Below, one piece after another: positions 1-8,110 of a DNA stretch of 64,000 bases. Position 1 is the first letter of the stretch; the number at the start of each line of letters is the position of its first letter. The translations under genes were made by a program, and so were the position numbers. Under the pieces are notes generated by a model, which saw nothing but the letters and a program-made list of their open reading frames with translations, made no database searches and was not told the origin of the DNA. This DNA is from Poriferisocius sp965200775 (GTDB lineage Bacteria; Actinomycetota; Acidimicrobiia; Acidimicrobiales; Bin134). The stretch is taken from contig OZ241383.1 of the NCBI GenBank assembly GCA_965200775.1, forward strand, positions 1 through 64,000, in the 5' to 3' direction.

Positions 1-854
1 AGCTCGAAGGGCTGTCGATCCAGCCACTGTTTCCACCGGCCGGTGCCGAACAGCTCGTACTCGTCGGTGCGGACGTGAAACTTGTCGGGCTCTATCGCCT
101 CGATCTCGGCCCCACCGGGCGCATTGGGATGGAAGGCGCAATAGATCAGGGAGTCGCTGAGGTCGCCGAGCATGTGTACGTAGCGGGCCATCTGGTCGTC
201 GAGGGATTCGGCTGCGGTTCCGGCGGAACGGGAAAAGTCGGTCTCCAAAACGGCGTCGAACACCGGCATCCCCGCGGCTCGGGCATCGGTGGCCGCCGCC
301 TTGATGGCCTCGTCGGCAGCTTGGGCCTCGTCCGGGCCCTGTGCGATGTGACGGTGCGGCCCGTAAGCAGCCAGAGAGTCGGTGATTAGAACGGGCACGC
401 CGTAGTCGACGCCGAGGGCCACGTACCGGTCGCACCACTCGGGGGCCAGCGCCGAACCCATGTGGGCGTCGAGGTGGGTCACGTTCATCCCCTCGGCCAG
501 GGCCCGGTCGATCTGGGCCCTCCACTCCTGCTCCACGGCATCGGGGTGAGCGTTGGCCCGCACCTGGGCCACCCGGCGCCACAGGTAGCCGTGCTCGTCG
601 ATCAAGCCCGAAGACGGCCCCACCGAACTTACTGGTCCCCACCGGTAGTGGGTTTTCTCGGCGTTGAGGGTGAGGTGGATTCCACAGTCGAGGCTGTTGT
701 CGTCTGCGGCTGTCTCGGCGATTTCCAGGAACCACGGGCACGGCACCATCACAGAGCCCGACGTGATCGTGCCGAAGTGCGACAGCTCGACGAACGCCCG
801 GTTGGCGCCATGGCACATCCCCACGTCGTCGGCATGGATGACAACTTGAACCAT
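1..854 (-). CDS. ChbG/HpnK (YdjC)-family carbohydrate deacetylase, 3' end beyond window
   Basis: This family removes acetyl groups from N-acetylated sugars or glycolipids using a metal centre. The reading frame starts with ATG at 854 and stays open to the window edge, so about 284 residues are visible and the C-terminus is missing. The N-terminus carries the family signature HADDVGM. A second metal/active-site block, THLDAHMG, lies near residue 133, and HPNAPGG near residue 245 matches the late conserved His-Pro block. The gene is transcribed away from the oxygenase gene at 940, leaving an 85-bp divergent gap that must hold both promoters. The family call is secure; the substrate is unknown. 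Confidence 0.85.
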   Translation of the reverse strand, partial: MVQVVIHADDVGMCHGANRAFVELSHFGTITSGSVMVPCPWFLEIAETAADDNSLDCGIHLTLNAEKTHYRWGPVSSVGPSSGLIDEHGYLWRRVAQVRANAHPDAVEQEWRAQIDRALAEGMNVTHLDAHMGSALAPEWCDRYVALGVDYGVPVLITDSLAAYGPHRHIAQGPDEAQAADEAIKAAATDARAAGMPVFDAVLETDFSRSAGTAAESLDDQMARYVHMLGDLSDSLIYCAFHPNAPGGAEIEAIEPDKFHVRTDEYELFGTGRWKQWLDRQPFE

Positions 855-939
855 CGGCAAAACCTAACTCTCGGGGTATGCCGTTGCCGTCGCAACCCGC
901 CCGGCCAAATCGCAGGCGGGCCTTTGGTCGACCCCTAAT

Positions 940-1842
940 GTGGCCTGCGTGGCCCTGCACCACTTTCCGGCCTCGGTGGATCCGGTTGAGGTGAGCGAGC
1001 ACCTGCGCCGTTTCGGATACGCCGTTGTTGACGAGGTGGTTGATCCGGCGGTGATGGATCGGCTCGAGGTGGAGGCGATGCCCTACGTGGCCGCGTCCGA
1101 CGTCGGGCGGGATGAGTACGACGGGCGGTTCACCCGGCGCACCGGTGCGCTGGTGGCCCGCTGCCCGACAGCGAGGGAGCTGGTTATGCATCCCCTGGTG
1201 GTGGGCGCGGTGAGCAGTTTTCTCAACCATGTCAGCGCGGTTCAGCTCCACCTCACCCAGGTCATCTCGGTCGAGCCCGGTGAGACCCGCCAGAAGCTGC
1301 ACCGGGATGAGATGGCGTTCGACTTCTTCTCGTTCGGGACCGACTACCACGTGCAGTGCAACACCATGTGGGCCCTCACCGACTTCACCGCCGAGAACGG
1401 GGCTACCCACATCCGGCCCGGAACCTCCGGTCTCGATGACGAGGCCGCGGCCGAGGTCGAAGATCTTCAAGCGGAGATGAGCCGGGGGAGCGTGCTGTTC
1501 TACGACGGCAAGGTGTTGCACGGCGCTGGGGCCAACACCAGCCGGAGTGTGCGGCGAGGGGTGAACATCACTTACGCGGTGGGCTGGGTGCGCCAGGAGG
1601 AGAACCAGTATCTGGCCTGTCCCCCGGAAATCGCCCGCACGCTGGACGACGATCTGCTGAGAATGATGGGCTACACCCAGGGGGCCTTCGCCCTCGGCTA
1701 CGTCGGCGACCAGACCGACCCGCTGGCCGCTCTGCGGGGCGGCACCGCCAAGGCCAAGACCATCGGCAAAGTCGCCGAGCACAACGAGCACGCCGCTCGC
1801 TTCGTGGCCGACATCGCCGACGCCCCATCCCAGACGCTCTGA
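940..1842 (+). CDS. Phytanoyl-CoA dioxygenase (PhyH) family Fe(II)/2-oxoglutarate oxygenase
   Basis: A 300-residue PhyH-type oxygenase, expected to hydroxylate a small molecule with Fe(II), O2 and 2-oxoglutarate. The iron facial triad is visible as the HxD motif in KLHRDEMAFDFF (His121, Asp123) and a distal His in VLHGAGAN (His194), followed by arginines suited to 2-oxoglutarate binding. The GTG at 940 is used here; a second in-frame GTG at 949 is possible and no clear Shine-Dalgarno separates them. It is followed 30 bp later by a VOC protein and then a second, unrelated-subfamily oxygenase, so the three may act in one small-molecule pathway. The substrate cannot be read from the sequence. 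Confidence 0.85.
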   Translation: MACVALHHFPASVDPVEVSEHLRRFGYAVVDEVVDPAVMDRLEVEAMPYVAASDVGRDEYDGRFTRRTGALVARCPTARELVMHPLVVGAVSSFLNHVSAVQLHLTQVISVEPGETRQKLHRDEMAFDFFSFGTDYHVQCNTMWALTDFTAENGATHIRPGTSGLDDEAAAEVEDLQAEMSRGSVLFYDGKVLHGAGANTSRSVRRGVNITYAVGWVRQEENQYLACPPEIARTLDDDLLRMMGYTQGAFALGYVGDQTDPLAALRGGTAKAKTIGKVAEHNEHAARFVADIADAPSQTL

Positions 1843-1871
1843 CTGCAAGAAGCCAGCTGTAGGGTGGGGCC

Positions 1872-2336
1872 ATGCTTCAGCTCACCAACCCGTTCCATGT
1901 TGGGGTCGTCGTCGCCGATGTCGAGGAGGCCATGGCCCAGCTAACCGACGCAAATGGGGTGTCGTGGCATTCGCCACAGGCTGTGGACCTCAACCTGCTG
2001 GTGGAGGGTGAGGTGGTGTCCACCAGCGTGCGCTTTACATACTCGGTGGAAGGTCCGTTGCAGATCGAGCTGGCCGCCGGCCCTAAAGGATCGTTCTGGG
2101 ACATCGACCTCTACGGCGGGCTGAACCACCACGGCTACTGGACCGAAAACCTCGACGGCGACGTGGAGGCCCTGCGGGCCGGGGGGTGCGAGCTGATCTA
2201 CGGGGGTGCCGGCGAGGATGGGAACTTGTCCGGGTTCGCTTTTCTGATGCCCAAAACGGGTCAGCGTATCGAGCTGATCGACGTGGCCATGCGTCCCGCT
2301 TTCGACCGATGGTTCGCTGGTGGGGTTTTTGGTTGA
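1872..2336 (+). CDS. VOC-superfamily (glyoxalase/dioxygenase fold) protein
   Basis: A 154-residue single-chain vicinal-oxygen-chelate protein. Candidate metal ligands sit where the family places them: His9 in the first beta strand (NPFHVGVVV), Glu66 (QIELAAG), His86/87 (GLNHHGYW) and Glu134 (RIELID). The NHHGYW and RIELID blocks resemble VOC proteins that bind large carboxylated substrates rather than glyoxalase I itself. It lies between two Fe(II)/2-oxoglutarate oxygenases on the same strand with short gaps, so co-transcription is likely. The reaction is not assigned. Confidence 0.8.
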   Translation: MLQLTNPFHVGVVVADVEEAMAQLTDANGVSWHSPQAVDLNLLVEGEVVSTSVRFTYSVEGPLQIELAAGPKGSFWDIDLYGGLNHHGYWTENLDGDVEALRAGGCELIYGGAGEDGNLSGFAFLMPKTGQRIELIDVAMRPAFDRWFAGGVFG

Positions 2337-2366
2337 TCCCGCTTGCCCGTAGCTACGCTTGGCGTG

Positions 2367-3476
2367 ATGGCTGAAGCGACGACGGCTGGGGTGCTCGACA
2401 GGGCCCCTGCGTTCGACCGGATACCTGTCATTGATCTCGGGTTGGGCTCGGGGCCTTCGGTTTCGGGGACGCCGGGGCCGGGACCAATCAAACAACGCCG
2501 AGACCTGGCCGAGGAGCTGTGCCGGGTTTGCCATGAGGTTGGGTTCTTCCTGGTGGTGAACCACGGCGTATCCCACGGGCTGTGCGACGGCGTGTTCGAC
2601 ATGATGCGTCGGTTCTTTGCTCTCTCCGACGAGGAGAAAGCGCTTATCGACAAGCGGCGTTCACGCCATTTCCGGGGATGGGAACCGGTGGGGGCCGAGT
2701 ACACCAACAACCGGCCCGACATCCGGGAGCAGATCGACTGGTGGACGGAGTGGCCCGCCCACTCGAAGGACATCGAGCCCTACTACCTGCGCTTGCTGGG
2801 GCCAAACCAGTGGCTTCCGGAGGACGTCCTGCCCGGTCAGCAGGAGCTGGCCACCCGATGGTTCGATGAGTTGGGAGGCTTGGCCACCCGTTTGCTGGGG
2901 GCAATCTCGCTGGGATTGGGGCTGGCTGAGGACTATCTGGAGCAGTACTTCGGGGGCCAAACCATGTCGCTGGCCAAGTTCATCCACTATCCCCCTACTC
3001 CCGATGATGGCGCCGGGGTCAACGCTCATCACGACACCGGTTTCCTGACAGTGCTGGCTCCCGGTCCCACGCCGGGATTACAGGTGCAGAACCAGGCCGG
3101 CCAATGGATCGAAGTACCCACAGTGGAGGGATCGTTCGTCATCAACCTGGGGGAGATGCTCCAGGCCATGACCGGGAACTACCTGGTGGCCACAGCTCAC
3201 CGGGTTATCACCACCGAAGAGCGCTACTCGGCGGGCTACTTCCACGGCCCATCGCTGGATGCCTCCCTGACCCCGCTGCCGTTGGATCAGAGATTCGCCT
3301 CGGCGGTGGCGGCCAGCCCCCATCACAGCAGTGCAGGGTTCATGGCCAGCATCGCCGAGACAGAGGCCGGGGTTGGCGACATGTCCAGCTCCTACAGCCC
3401 CTCCACCTACGGCGAGATGCTCTGGAACTACTTCTCCCGCAGCTACCCCGACAACGTCGCCCACCACTACGGCTAA
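2367..3476 (+). CDS. Isopenicillin N synthase-like 2-oxoglutarate/Fe(II) oxygenase
   Basis: A 369-residue member of the IPNS/DIOX superfamily. The N-terminal DIOX_N region starts IPVIDLGLG and includes EVGFFLVVNHGVS (residues 57-69). The catalytic jelly roll shows HHDTGFLTVL (iron ligands His221 and Asp223), ATAHRV (His278) and the 2-oxoglutarate-binding RYSAGYF (Arg286, Ser288). The ATG at 2367 is preferred to the in-frame TTG at 2343 because homologues start close to the IPVIDLG block. It ends the short oxygenase-VOC-oxygenase cluster. The substrate is unknown; bacterial relatives act on diverse small molecules, so a beta-lactam role should not be assumed. Confidence 0.85.
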   Translation: MAEATTAGVLDRAPAFDRIPVIDLGLGSGPSVSGTPGPGPIKQRRDLAEELCRVCHEVGFFLVVNHGVSHGLCDGVFDMMRRFFALSDEEKALIDKRRSRHFRGWEPVGAEYTNNRPDIREQIDWWTEWPAHSKDIEPYYLRLLGPNQWLPEDVLPGQQELATRWFDELGGLATRLLGAISLGLGLAEDYLEQYFGGQTMSLAKFIHYPPTPDDGAGVNAHHDTGFLTVLAPGPTPGLQVQNQAGQWIEVPTVEGSFVINLGEMLQAMTGNYLVATAHRVITTEERYSAGYFHGPSLDASLTPLPLDQRFASAVAASPHHSSAGFMASIAETEAGVGDMSSSYSPSTYGEMLWNYFSRSYPDNVAHHYG

Positions 3477-3560
3477 GGCCACAAGCTCAGCTCCGTTGCC
3501 TGACCGTCGGAGAATGACGCACGGCCCGGAGCGGGGTTGGGCGGCGCTCCGGGCCGTGGG

Positions 3561-3636
3561 TGGTGGTCGGGACCGGCGTCGATCCGGTGACCTTCCGCTT
3601 TTCAGGCGGACGCTCTGCCAACTGAGCTACCCGACC
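3561..3636 (-). tRNA. tRNA-Phe (GAA)
   Basis: A full cloverleaf on the minus strand. Acceptor arms GGTCGGG and CCCGACC pair, the anticodon stem TCCGC/GCGGA encloses the loop CTGAAAA (anticodon GAA), and a normal T arm follows. The 3' CCA is encoded (3561-3563). It is downstream of tRNA-Asp on the same strand, 13 bp away. Confidence 0.97.
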
Positions 3637-3649
3637 TTGATGTGTTGTG

Positions 3650-3724
3650 CGGTCCCGACGGGATTTGAACCCGCGACCTCCGGCTTGACAGGCCGGCGTG
3701 CACTCCAAACTGCACCACGGGACC
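3650..3724 (-). tRNA. tRNA-Asp (GTC)
   Basis: Minus-strand cloverleaf with acceptor arms GGTCCCG/CGGGACC and anticodon loop CTGTCAA (anticodon GTC). The T arm contains GGTTCAAAT. CCA is not encoded. In many actinobacteria tRNA-Glu, -Asp and -Phe are contiguous in this order; here Glu lies about 1.9 kb upstream with two other loci in between. Confidence 0.97.
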
Positions 3725-3764
3725 TTGTTGTCGCTGCTCCGAAGAGCAGTTCTCGCTCCCCTAT

Positions 3765-4247
3765 GTGTATCACCGTGCCAGTTGGCTACGCGCTGGTCGC
3801 AGCCGTGGGGAGCCCCAGAACTCTACTCGCGATCAGAGGGGTTTGAGCCACTTATTTCCGTATGGGGTGAGTCTCACGCCGCTACCTGGACTACTTGAGG
3901 TCTCTGCCGGCGGCTCATTCTCCTGTGGGCTGCGGCCCGATGGGGTAGTGGAGTGCTGGGGGAACAACAACTATGGCCAGCTCGAAGTGCCCGACGACAC
4001 CTACACCACCGTGGCGGTTTTCGGCGGCCAAGCCTGCGCCGTCACGTCGGCTGGTGCCGTGAGGTGCTGGGGGAACAACGACTATGGCCAGCGTCACTGG
4101 CCCGGTGGCACCTACAACGCCGTTGCGACCGGCTGGGGATTCACCTGTGCCATTACCTCCGAGGGCACCATCGAATGCTGGGACCGGGCACCCAACCCTT
4201 CCCCCGGCATCGAATGGACCACCTTCGCCAAGGAGCAGGCCGGCTAG
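3765..4247 (+). pseudogene. RCC1-repeat protein fragment
   Basis: From about position 3895 the frame encodes three RCC1-like beta-propeller blades, each with a conserved pattern such as AGGSFSCGLRPDGVVECWGN and CWGNNDYGQ. A full propeller needs seven blades, so most of the gene is missing. The first 40 or so residues after the ATG at 3765 are basic and low-complexity and do not look like a signal peptide or a real N-terminus, although secreted paralogues normally have one. The piece sits immediately beside tRNA-Asp and looks like the 3' remnant of a longer surface or secreted protein gene. A short functional protein cannot be excluded. Confidence 0.6.
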
Positions 4248-4263
4248 TCGAACGCCCTACCGA

Positions 4264-5565
4264 TCATCCGGCTCCATCGCTATTTGACTGGTTGAAGTAG
4301 GGGTGGGTGAGTTCGATTAGGTCGGCCAGGGCTCGAGCAGTCATGGTGTGGGCTCGAGCGTTGGGGTGCAGCGCATAGTCCGGGGGTAGAGGCCCTCTCA
4401 GCCAGGTTCTGGTGCCCCTCTTGCCGCAATATTCGTGCGACCCACCGGTGCCGTAGTCCTGCAACGGATGGGCATCGCCGTTGCGCCCAAACTCCGAGGT
4501 GTGGGCGACCACCCGATGCGTGCCGGTGCGGTAGAGCTGGTACAGGTTGAGGTAGTGGACTCGAACCTCGCCCAGCTTCGCGTTGGCTCGACCGACGGCC
4601 CGCTTGAGGATGTCGTTGAAGTGCTGGGCGATGCCGTCCATCGCACTGGTGAGGGCTCGTTTTGCATTGCCGCCGATGAGCGGTACCGACATGATCGTGC
4701 ATTCTCGAATCAAGCCGAACAGAAGCGAGGTCCACTCGTTGTACGGGGCGATCAGGTTGGGGTAACCCACCACGTAGAGCTGCCCGTTATCGGTGAGGGC
4801 CCTTTCGACAACGTGAACGTAGAAGTCATCGATGCCTCCCCTGATGTCGCCCTCGATCATCATGTCGCACTTGTACCGGTCCGGCTCCTGCTTGCGGTAG
4901 CGCAGCCCTGAGCAGTTCATCTGAGGGTCCAGCAGGTTGTTCAACCTCACCGCGTAGTCGGTGTCATCCAGCAACTCGACGAATCCGATGTCGTTGCCCC
5001 CGAACGACATCACCAGCACGTCGGCCCTCTTTGGGGTCTCCTGCTCGTGCCACCCCTGAACCCATAAGGCCCGCTTGGAGCCGTGGGAGTAGTCGTTGAA
5101 GTACTGCTCTACGTAGCCGCCGCTGCACGCGGTCATGGACTCACGGCTGGTGTCGATTTCCCAGCCCCTCTGCCGCAGGATGTTGGCCGCCACAGGGCCG
5201 TGGGCGCTCACGCTGCGCTTGCAGTAGCCGTCGGAGTTGCTGCCCACCTCCTTGTAGTAAGGCTCGAGCCCAAGGCCGGACGAGAATGAGTCGCCGGCCG
5301 ATTGCCACACCAAGGGCTTCGGCGTTTCGGGGTCGCCGGTTCCGGTGTCACAGCCACCTGGCACTTTGTGGGTGTCAACCCCGAACAAGCACCGATAGTC
5401 GTTGAGCGCCCGCTCCTGGGCACGGATCAACCGGTTTCGCAACTCGGCATCGACCACCGGGGCCGGAGCAGGTTCGGCGGCCTGGGCCAGGGGTGCCGCC
5501 ACCACAGCCGCGACCCCGGCGAAAACGGCCAGCGCTGCGATCGCTGCAATCGTGCGGGTCGGCAT
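4264..5565 (-). CDS. Secreted SGNH/GDSL-type esterase or lipase
   Basis: A 433-residue exported hydrolase. Residues 1-30 form a classical signal peptide (basic start, Ala/Val-rich core, cleavage near AQA-AEP). The SGNH blocks are present: block I GDSFSSG with nucleophile Ser93, block III SFGGNDIGF, and block V LHPNARAH with catalytic His400. Several cysteines suggest disulfides in the exported protein. It lies alone between tRNA-Glu and the RCC1 fragment, interrupting what is usually a compact tRNA cluster, so it may have arrived by insertion. The substrate (lipid, acylated sugar or polymer ester) is unknown. Confidence 0.88.
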   Translation of the reverse strand: MPTRTIAAIAALAVFAGVAAVVAAPLAQAAEPAPAPVVDAELRNRLIRAQERALNDYRCLFGVDTHKVPGGCDTGTGDPETPKPLVWQSAGDSFSSGLGLEPYYKEVGSNSDGYCKRSVSAHGPVAANILRQRGWEIDTSRESMTACSGGYVEQYFNDYSHGSKRALWVQGWHEQETPKRADVLVMSFGGNDIGFVELLDDTDYAVRLNNLLDPQMNCSGLRYRKQEPDRYKCDMMIEGDIRGGIDDFYVHVVERALTDNGQLYVVGYPNLIAPYNEWTSLLFGLIRECTIMSVPLIGGNAKRALTSAMDGIAQHFNDILKRAVGRANAKLGEVRVHYLNLYQLYRTGTHRVVAHTSEFGRNGDAHPLQDYGTGGSHEYCGKRGTRTWLRGPLPPDYALHPNARAHTMTARALADLIELTHPYFNQSNSDGAG

Positions 5566-5661
5566 TGGCTAGACTCCCCCTGACGCCCCTCGTGGTCGGA
5601 CTCCCATTACCAGGCTACGTCCGTGGTAGGGGTTTCCCACTTGAGGTGGTCGAAGAAGTTG

Positions 5662-5734
5662 CACCCCCAACGGGATTCGAACCCGTGTTACCGCCTTGAA
5701 AGGGCGGCGTCCTAGGCCGCTGGACGATGGGGGC
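5662..5734 (-). tRNA. tRNA-Glu (TTC)
   Basis: Minus-strand cloverleaf with acceptor arms GCCCCCA/TGGGGGT (a G1-U72 wobble, common for this tRNA in actinobacteria), anticodon loop CTTTCAA (anticodon TTC) and T loop GGTTCGAAT. CCA is not encoded. It is the first gene of the split Glu-Asp-Phe set. Confidence 0.97.
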
Positions 5735-5835
5735 TGGCGGCCCGTAAGGGCTCGCTTATGATAGCAGCCCAACCTGTGTGAACCGCATCAATAAACGATA
5801 CGGTTACGCCAGCGACGAGAGAGAGGAGACCAAGG

Positions 5836-6306
5836 GTGGAGAACGAAGTCTGGCGCTGGCTGTGGACGGCTGCCGCTCTCGTTTTCGGGCTGGCCGAGAT
5901 CTTCACCGCCGGGTTCTTCCTGCTGCCCTTCGCCATCGGGGCCGCCGCCGCCGCCGTGCTGGGCTGGACCGATGTCCATTTGCTGTGGCAGTGGGTTGCG
6001 TTCTTCGTCGTCACCGCCGGGAGCTTCGTCTATTTGCGCCGCTTCGTCCGGCGCCAAAACGACGCCGAGCAGCCCAGGGTCGGAGCCAACCGGCTCATTG
6101 ATGCCCGGGGCATGATTATCGAGCGGGTGGACGAGGACGCCGAGACCGGCATGGTCCGGATCGAGGGAGAGCAGTGGCGGGCCGTTGCCGATGAGATCAT
6201 CGAGCCCGACACCAGGGTCATGATCACCGAGATCCGGGGAACCCGCCTGGTCGTCGTCCCCATCACCAAAGAGCAAGCACCTCAAGAGGAAACAGCCGAC
6301 AGTTAA
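5836..6306 (+). CDS. NfeD-family membrane protein
   Basis: A 156-residue short NfeD protein. Two or three hydrophobic segments (about residues 9-60) are followed by a soluble OB-fold domain (about 80-140, containing GANRLIDARGMI and VRIEGEQWRAVADE). Short NfeD proteins lack the protease domain and partner with SPFH/stomatin proteins in membrane microdomains. The next gene, 43 bp downstream, encodes exactly such a protein. The GTG at 5836 follows a purine-rich Shine-Dalgarno (GAGAGGAG). Confidence 0.85.
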   Translation: MENEVWRWLWTAAALVFGLAEIFTAGFFLLPFAIGAAAAAVLGWTDVHLLWQWVAFFVVTAGSFVYLRRFVRRQNDAEQPRVGANRLIDARGMIIERVDEDAETGMVRIEGEQWRAVADEIIEPDTRVMITEIRGTRLVVVPITKEQAPQEETADS

Positions 6307-6349
6307 CCGTCCGAGAACTCAGAGACCACACAAGGTTAGGTAACAAACC

Positions 6350-7288
6350 ATGGAAGCCATCATCATCCTTTTTGCCGTCATCGCAGTTGCATTGATCGTC
6401 ATCGCCGCGCTCGGTATCCGTATCGTCCGTCCTTACGAGAGGGGCCTCATCGAGAAGCTGGGCCGCTACGAGCGGACGGTGGACTCAGGGCTGCGATGGA
6501 TCCTCCCGTTCATCCAGCGAATGAGCAAGGTGGACATGAGAGAGCGGGTGATCGACGTTCCCCCCCAGGAGGTGATCACCAAGGACAACGTGGTGGTCAC
6601 GGTGGATGCTGTGATCTTCTTCGAGGCCACCGATCCGGTGAAGCTCAAGTACAACGTGGGCAACTTCCAGCTCGCCGTCACCAAGCTGGCCCAGACCAAC
6701 CTCCGTAACGTGGTGGGCGACCTCGACCTCGACGCCGCGCTCACCTCTCGGGAGCTCATCAACGGCAAGCTGCGCCAGATTCTCGATGACGCCACCGACA
6801 AGTGGGGGACCAGGGTGGTGCGGGTGGAAATCCAGCGCATCGAGCCACCACCCGATGTAACACAGGCCATGCACCGCCAGATGAAAGCCGAGCGGGACCG
6901 CCGGGCCATCGTCACCGAGGCCGAGGGCGAAAAGCGGTCGGCCATCCTGCGTTCCGAGGGTCGAAAGGAGAGCCAGATTCTGGAGGCCGAGGGCGAGGCC
7001 GAGGCCCTCATGAGGGTTGCCGACGGGGAGCGCTATCAGATCGAGATGGTGGCCGAGGGTGAAGCCACCGCCATCGAGCGGGTGTTCGGAGCGATCCACA
7101 CCGGCGACCCCACCCCCGACCTGATCGCTATCCGCTACCTCGAAGCGCTGAAGGACGTATCCGACGGCCAAGCCACCAAGATCTTCCTTCCCCTCGACAC
7201 CAGTGGTCTTACCAACGCGGTGGCCTCCCTCTCGGAGATCGCCCGGGCGGGCCAGGGCCAACCTGCTTCCGACCCTGAACCGGAGTAG
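6350..7288 (+). CDS. SPFH/stomatin-like (band 7) membrane scaffold protein
   Basis: A 312-residue stomatin-type protein with one N-terminal membrane helix (about 4-24), then an SPFH/band-7 domain starting IRIVRPYERGLIEKLGRY and containing the typical ITKDNVVVTVDAVIFF stretch. A long Ala/Glu/Arg-rich coiled coil follows (about residues 185-250, with repeated EAEGE units). Such proteins oligomerise at the inner membrane and organise proteases or lipid domains. The upstream NfeD gene is the usual partner, so the two form an operon. Confidence 0.9.
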   Translation: MEAIIILFAVIAVALIVIAALGIRIVRPYERGLIEKLGRYERTVDSGLRWILPFIQRMSKVDMRERVIDVPPQEVITKDNVVVTVDAVIFFEATDPVKLKYNVGNFQLAVTKLAQTNLRNVVGDLDLDAALTSRELINGKLRQILDDATDKWGTRVVRVEIQRIEPPPDVTQAMHRQMKAERDRRAIVTEAEGEKRSAILRSEGRKESQILEAEGEAEALMRVADGERYQIEMVAEGEATAIERVFGAIHTGDPTPDLIAIRYLEALKDVSDGQATKIFLPLDTSGLTNAVASLSEIARAGQGQPASDPEPE

Positions 7289-7298
7289 CCGGAACCGA

Positions 7299-7318
7299 GG
7301 CTCCTAAGACCTGGAGCC
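7299..7318. terminator. Hairpin between convergent SPFH and DUF2017 genes
   Basis: GGCTCC and GGAGCC flank the 8-nt loop TAAGACCT in the 31-bp gap between convergent stop codons. There is no uridine run, so it is only a weak bidirectional terminator candidate. Confidence 0.4.
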
Positions 7319-7319
7319 C

Positions 7320-7802
7320 CTACAGCGTGGAGGTTGACGCCTCCACTAGGTGTTCCAGCAGCCAGCCCAGATACCAATAGGCCGATCGGGCCACCGATTC
7401 CGGGTCGTCCTCGGCCTGGTCGTCGAACTCGAAATCGTCGTCCTCGGTGATGTTGAGGCGAGTGCCCAGCACCAGGCGCATGTCGTTGACCGCGCCAGTC
7501 CACGCTGCGAGCTGCTCCTGGTCGATAACCGTGGCCTCCGACAACTCGGTCACCATGTCGAACCGGTCGAGGCGGGCCGAAACCAGATCCTCTCGCACCA
7601 TCTGCTGATACTCGACCTCGGCGAATATGTCGTCGGGCCGGGCGGTGGGGAACAGCCTGGCCAGCATCTCGTCGTCTGGGTCATCGTCCACCAACCATCG
7701 CAGCTCGGGGATGATGGTGGTGATAAGCGCCCGTTCTTGCTCATCCAGGTTCAAGCTGAACGTCCCGTCCTCGTTGGCGACCACTGGTTGCTGAGACACC
7801 AT
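7320..7802 (-). CDS. DUF2017 family protein
   Basis: A 160-residue acidic, soluble, mostly helical protein. The start chosen is the ATG at 7802, which overlaps the clpS stop (TGATG); a much longer in-frame extension upstream is only shadow of clpS. The conserved neighbourhood of ClpS followed by DUF2017 is common in actinobacteria. This is the main basis for the call, together with the pattern ERALITTIIPELRWLV and the C-terminal YWYLGWLLEHLV. The function is unknown; the pairing suggests a link to Clp protease substrate choice. Confidence 0.8.
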   Translation of the reverse strand: MVSQQPVVANEDGTFSLNLDEQERALITTIIPELRWLVDDDPDDEMLARLFPTARPDDIFAEVEYQQMVREDLVSARLDRFDMVTELSEATVIDQEQLAAWTGAVNDMRLVLGTRLNITEDDDFEFDDQAEDDPESVARSAYWYLGWLLEHLVEASTSTL

Positions 7803-8110
7803 CAGTCGTCGTGCTCCATCGTCGCCCACAGACCGTGGTCGTGCAGCCGGAAGACATCCAACTCCGCTTTCTCCCGGGGACCGTCGGAAACCACCGCCCG
7901 GCCCTTGTGGTGGACATCGAGCATGAGCTTGGTGGCCTTCTCCTTGCTGTAGCCGAACAGCTTCTGGAACACGAATGTGACATACGACATCAAGTTGATG
8001 GGGTCGTTCCACACGATCACCTTCCACGGCCGGTCGGGACGGGAATCGGCGTCGTAGGTCGGCCCCACCACCTCTGCCGGAGCAACCTCAACGGGGGCCG
8101 GCGGGGTCAC
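7802..8110 (-). CDS. clpS: ATP-dependent Clp protease adaptor ClpS
   Basis: A 102-residue adaptor that delivers N-degron substrates to the Clp protease. The core motif WKVIVWNDPINLMSYV matches the ClpS surface that binds the substrate N-terminus, and FVFQKLFGYSKEKATKLML and the late VHHKGRAVV are typical. The GTG at 8110 is used: it overlaps the upstream ctaA stop by GTGA, and the longer open frame upstream runs through ctaA in the wrong frame. It is translationally coupled on both sides (ctaA upstream, DUF2017 downstream). Confidence 0.93.
   Translation of the reverse strand: MTPPAPVEVAPAEVVGPTYDADSRPDRPWKVIVWNDPINLMSYVTFVFQKLFGYSKEKATKLMLDVHHKGRAVVSDGPREKAELDVFRLHDHGLWATMEHDD

Noticed and set aside
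2343..2366. Longer oxygenase start at TTG 2343
   Set aside because: It adds eight residues with no family similarity; ATG 2367 fits the usual distance to the IPVIDLG motif.
3487..3708. A 73-residue minus-strand frame rich in Arg and Pro
   Set aside because: It reads through tRNA-Asp and tRNA-Phe. The pattern RVAQLAERPPEKRKVTGSTP is the usual false protein produced by translating tRNA genes.
5662..5734. Abnormal G1-U72 pair in tRNA-Glu as a sign of decay
   Set aside because: The same wobble is normal in actinobacterial tRNA-Glu, and the rest of the cloverleaf is intact.
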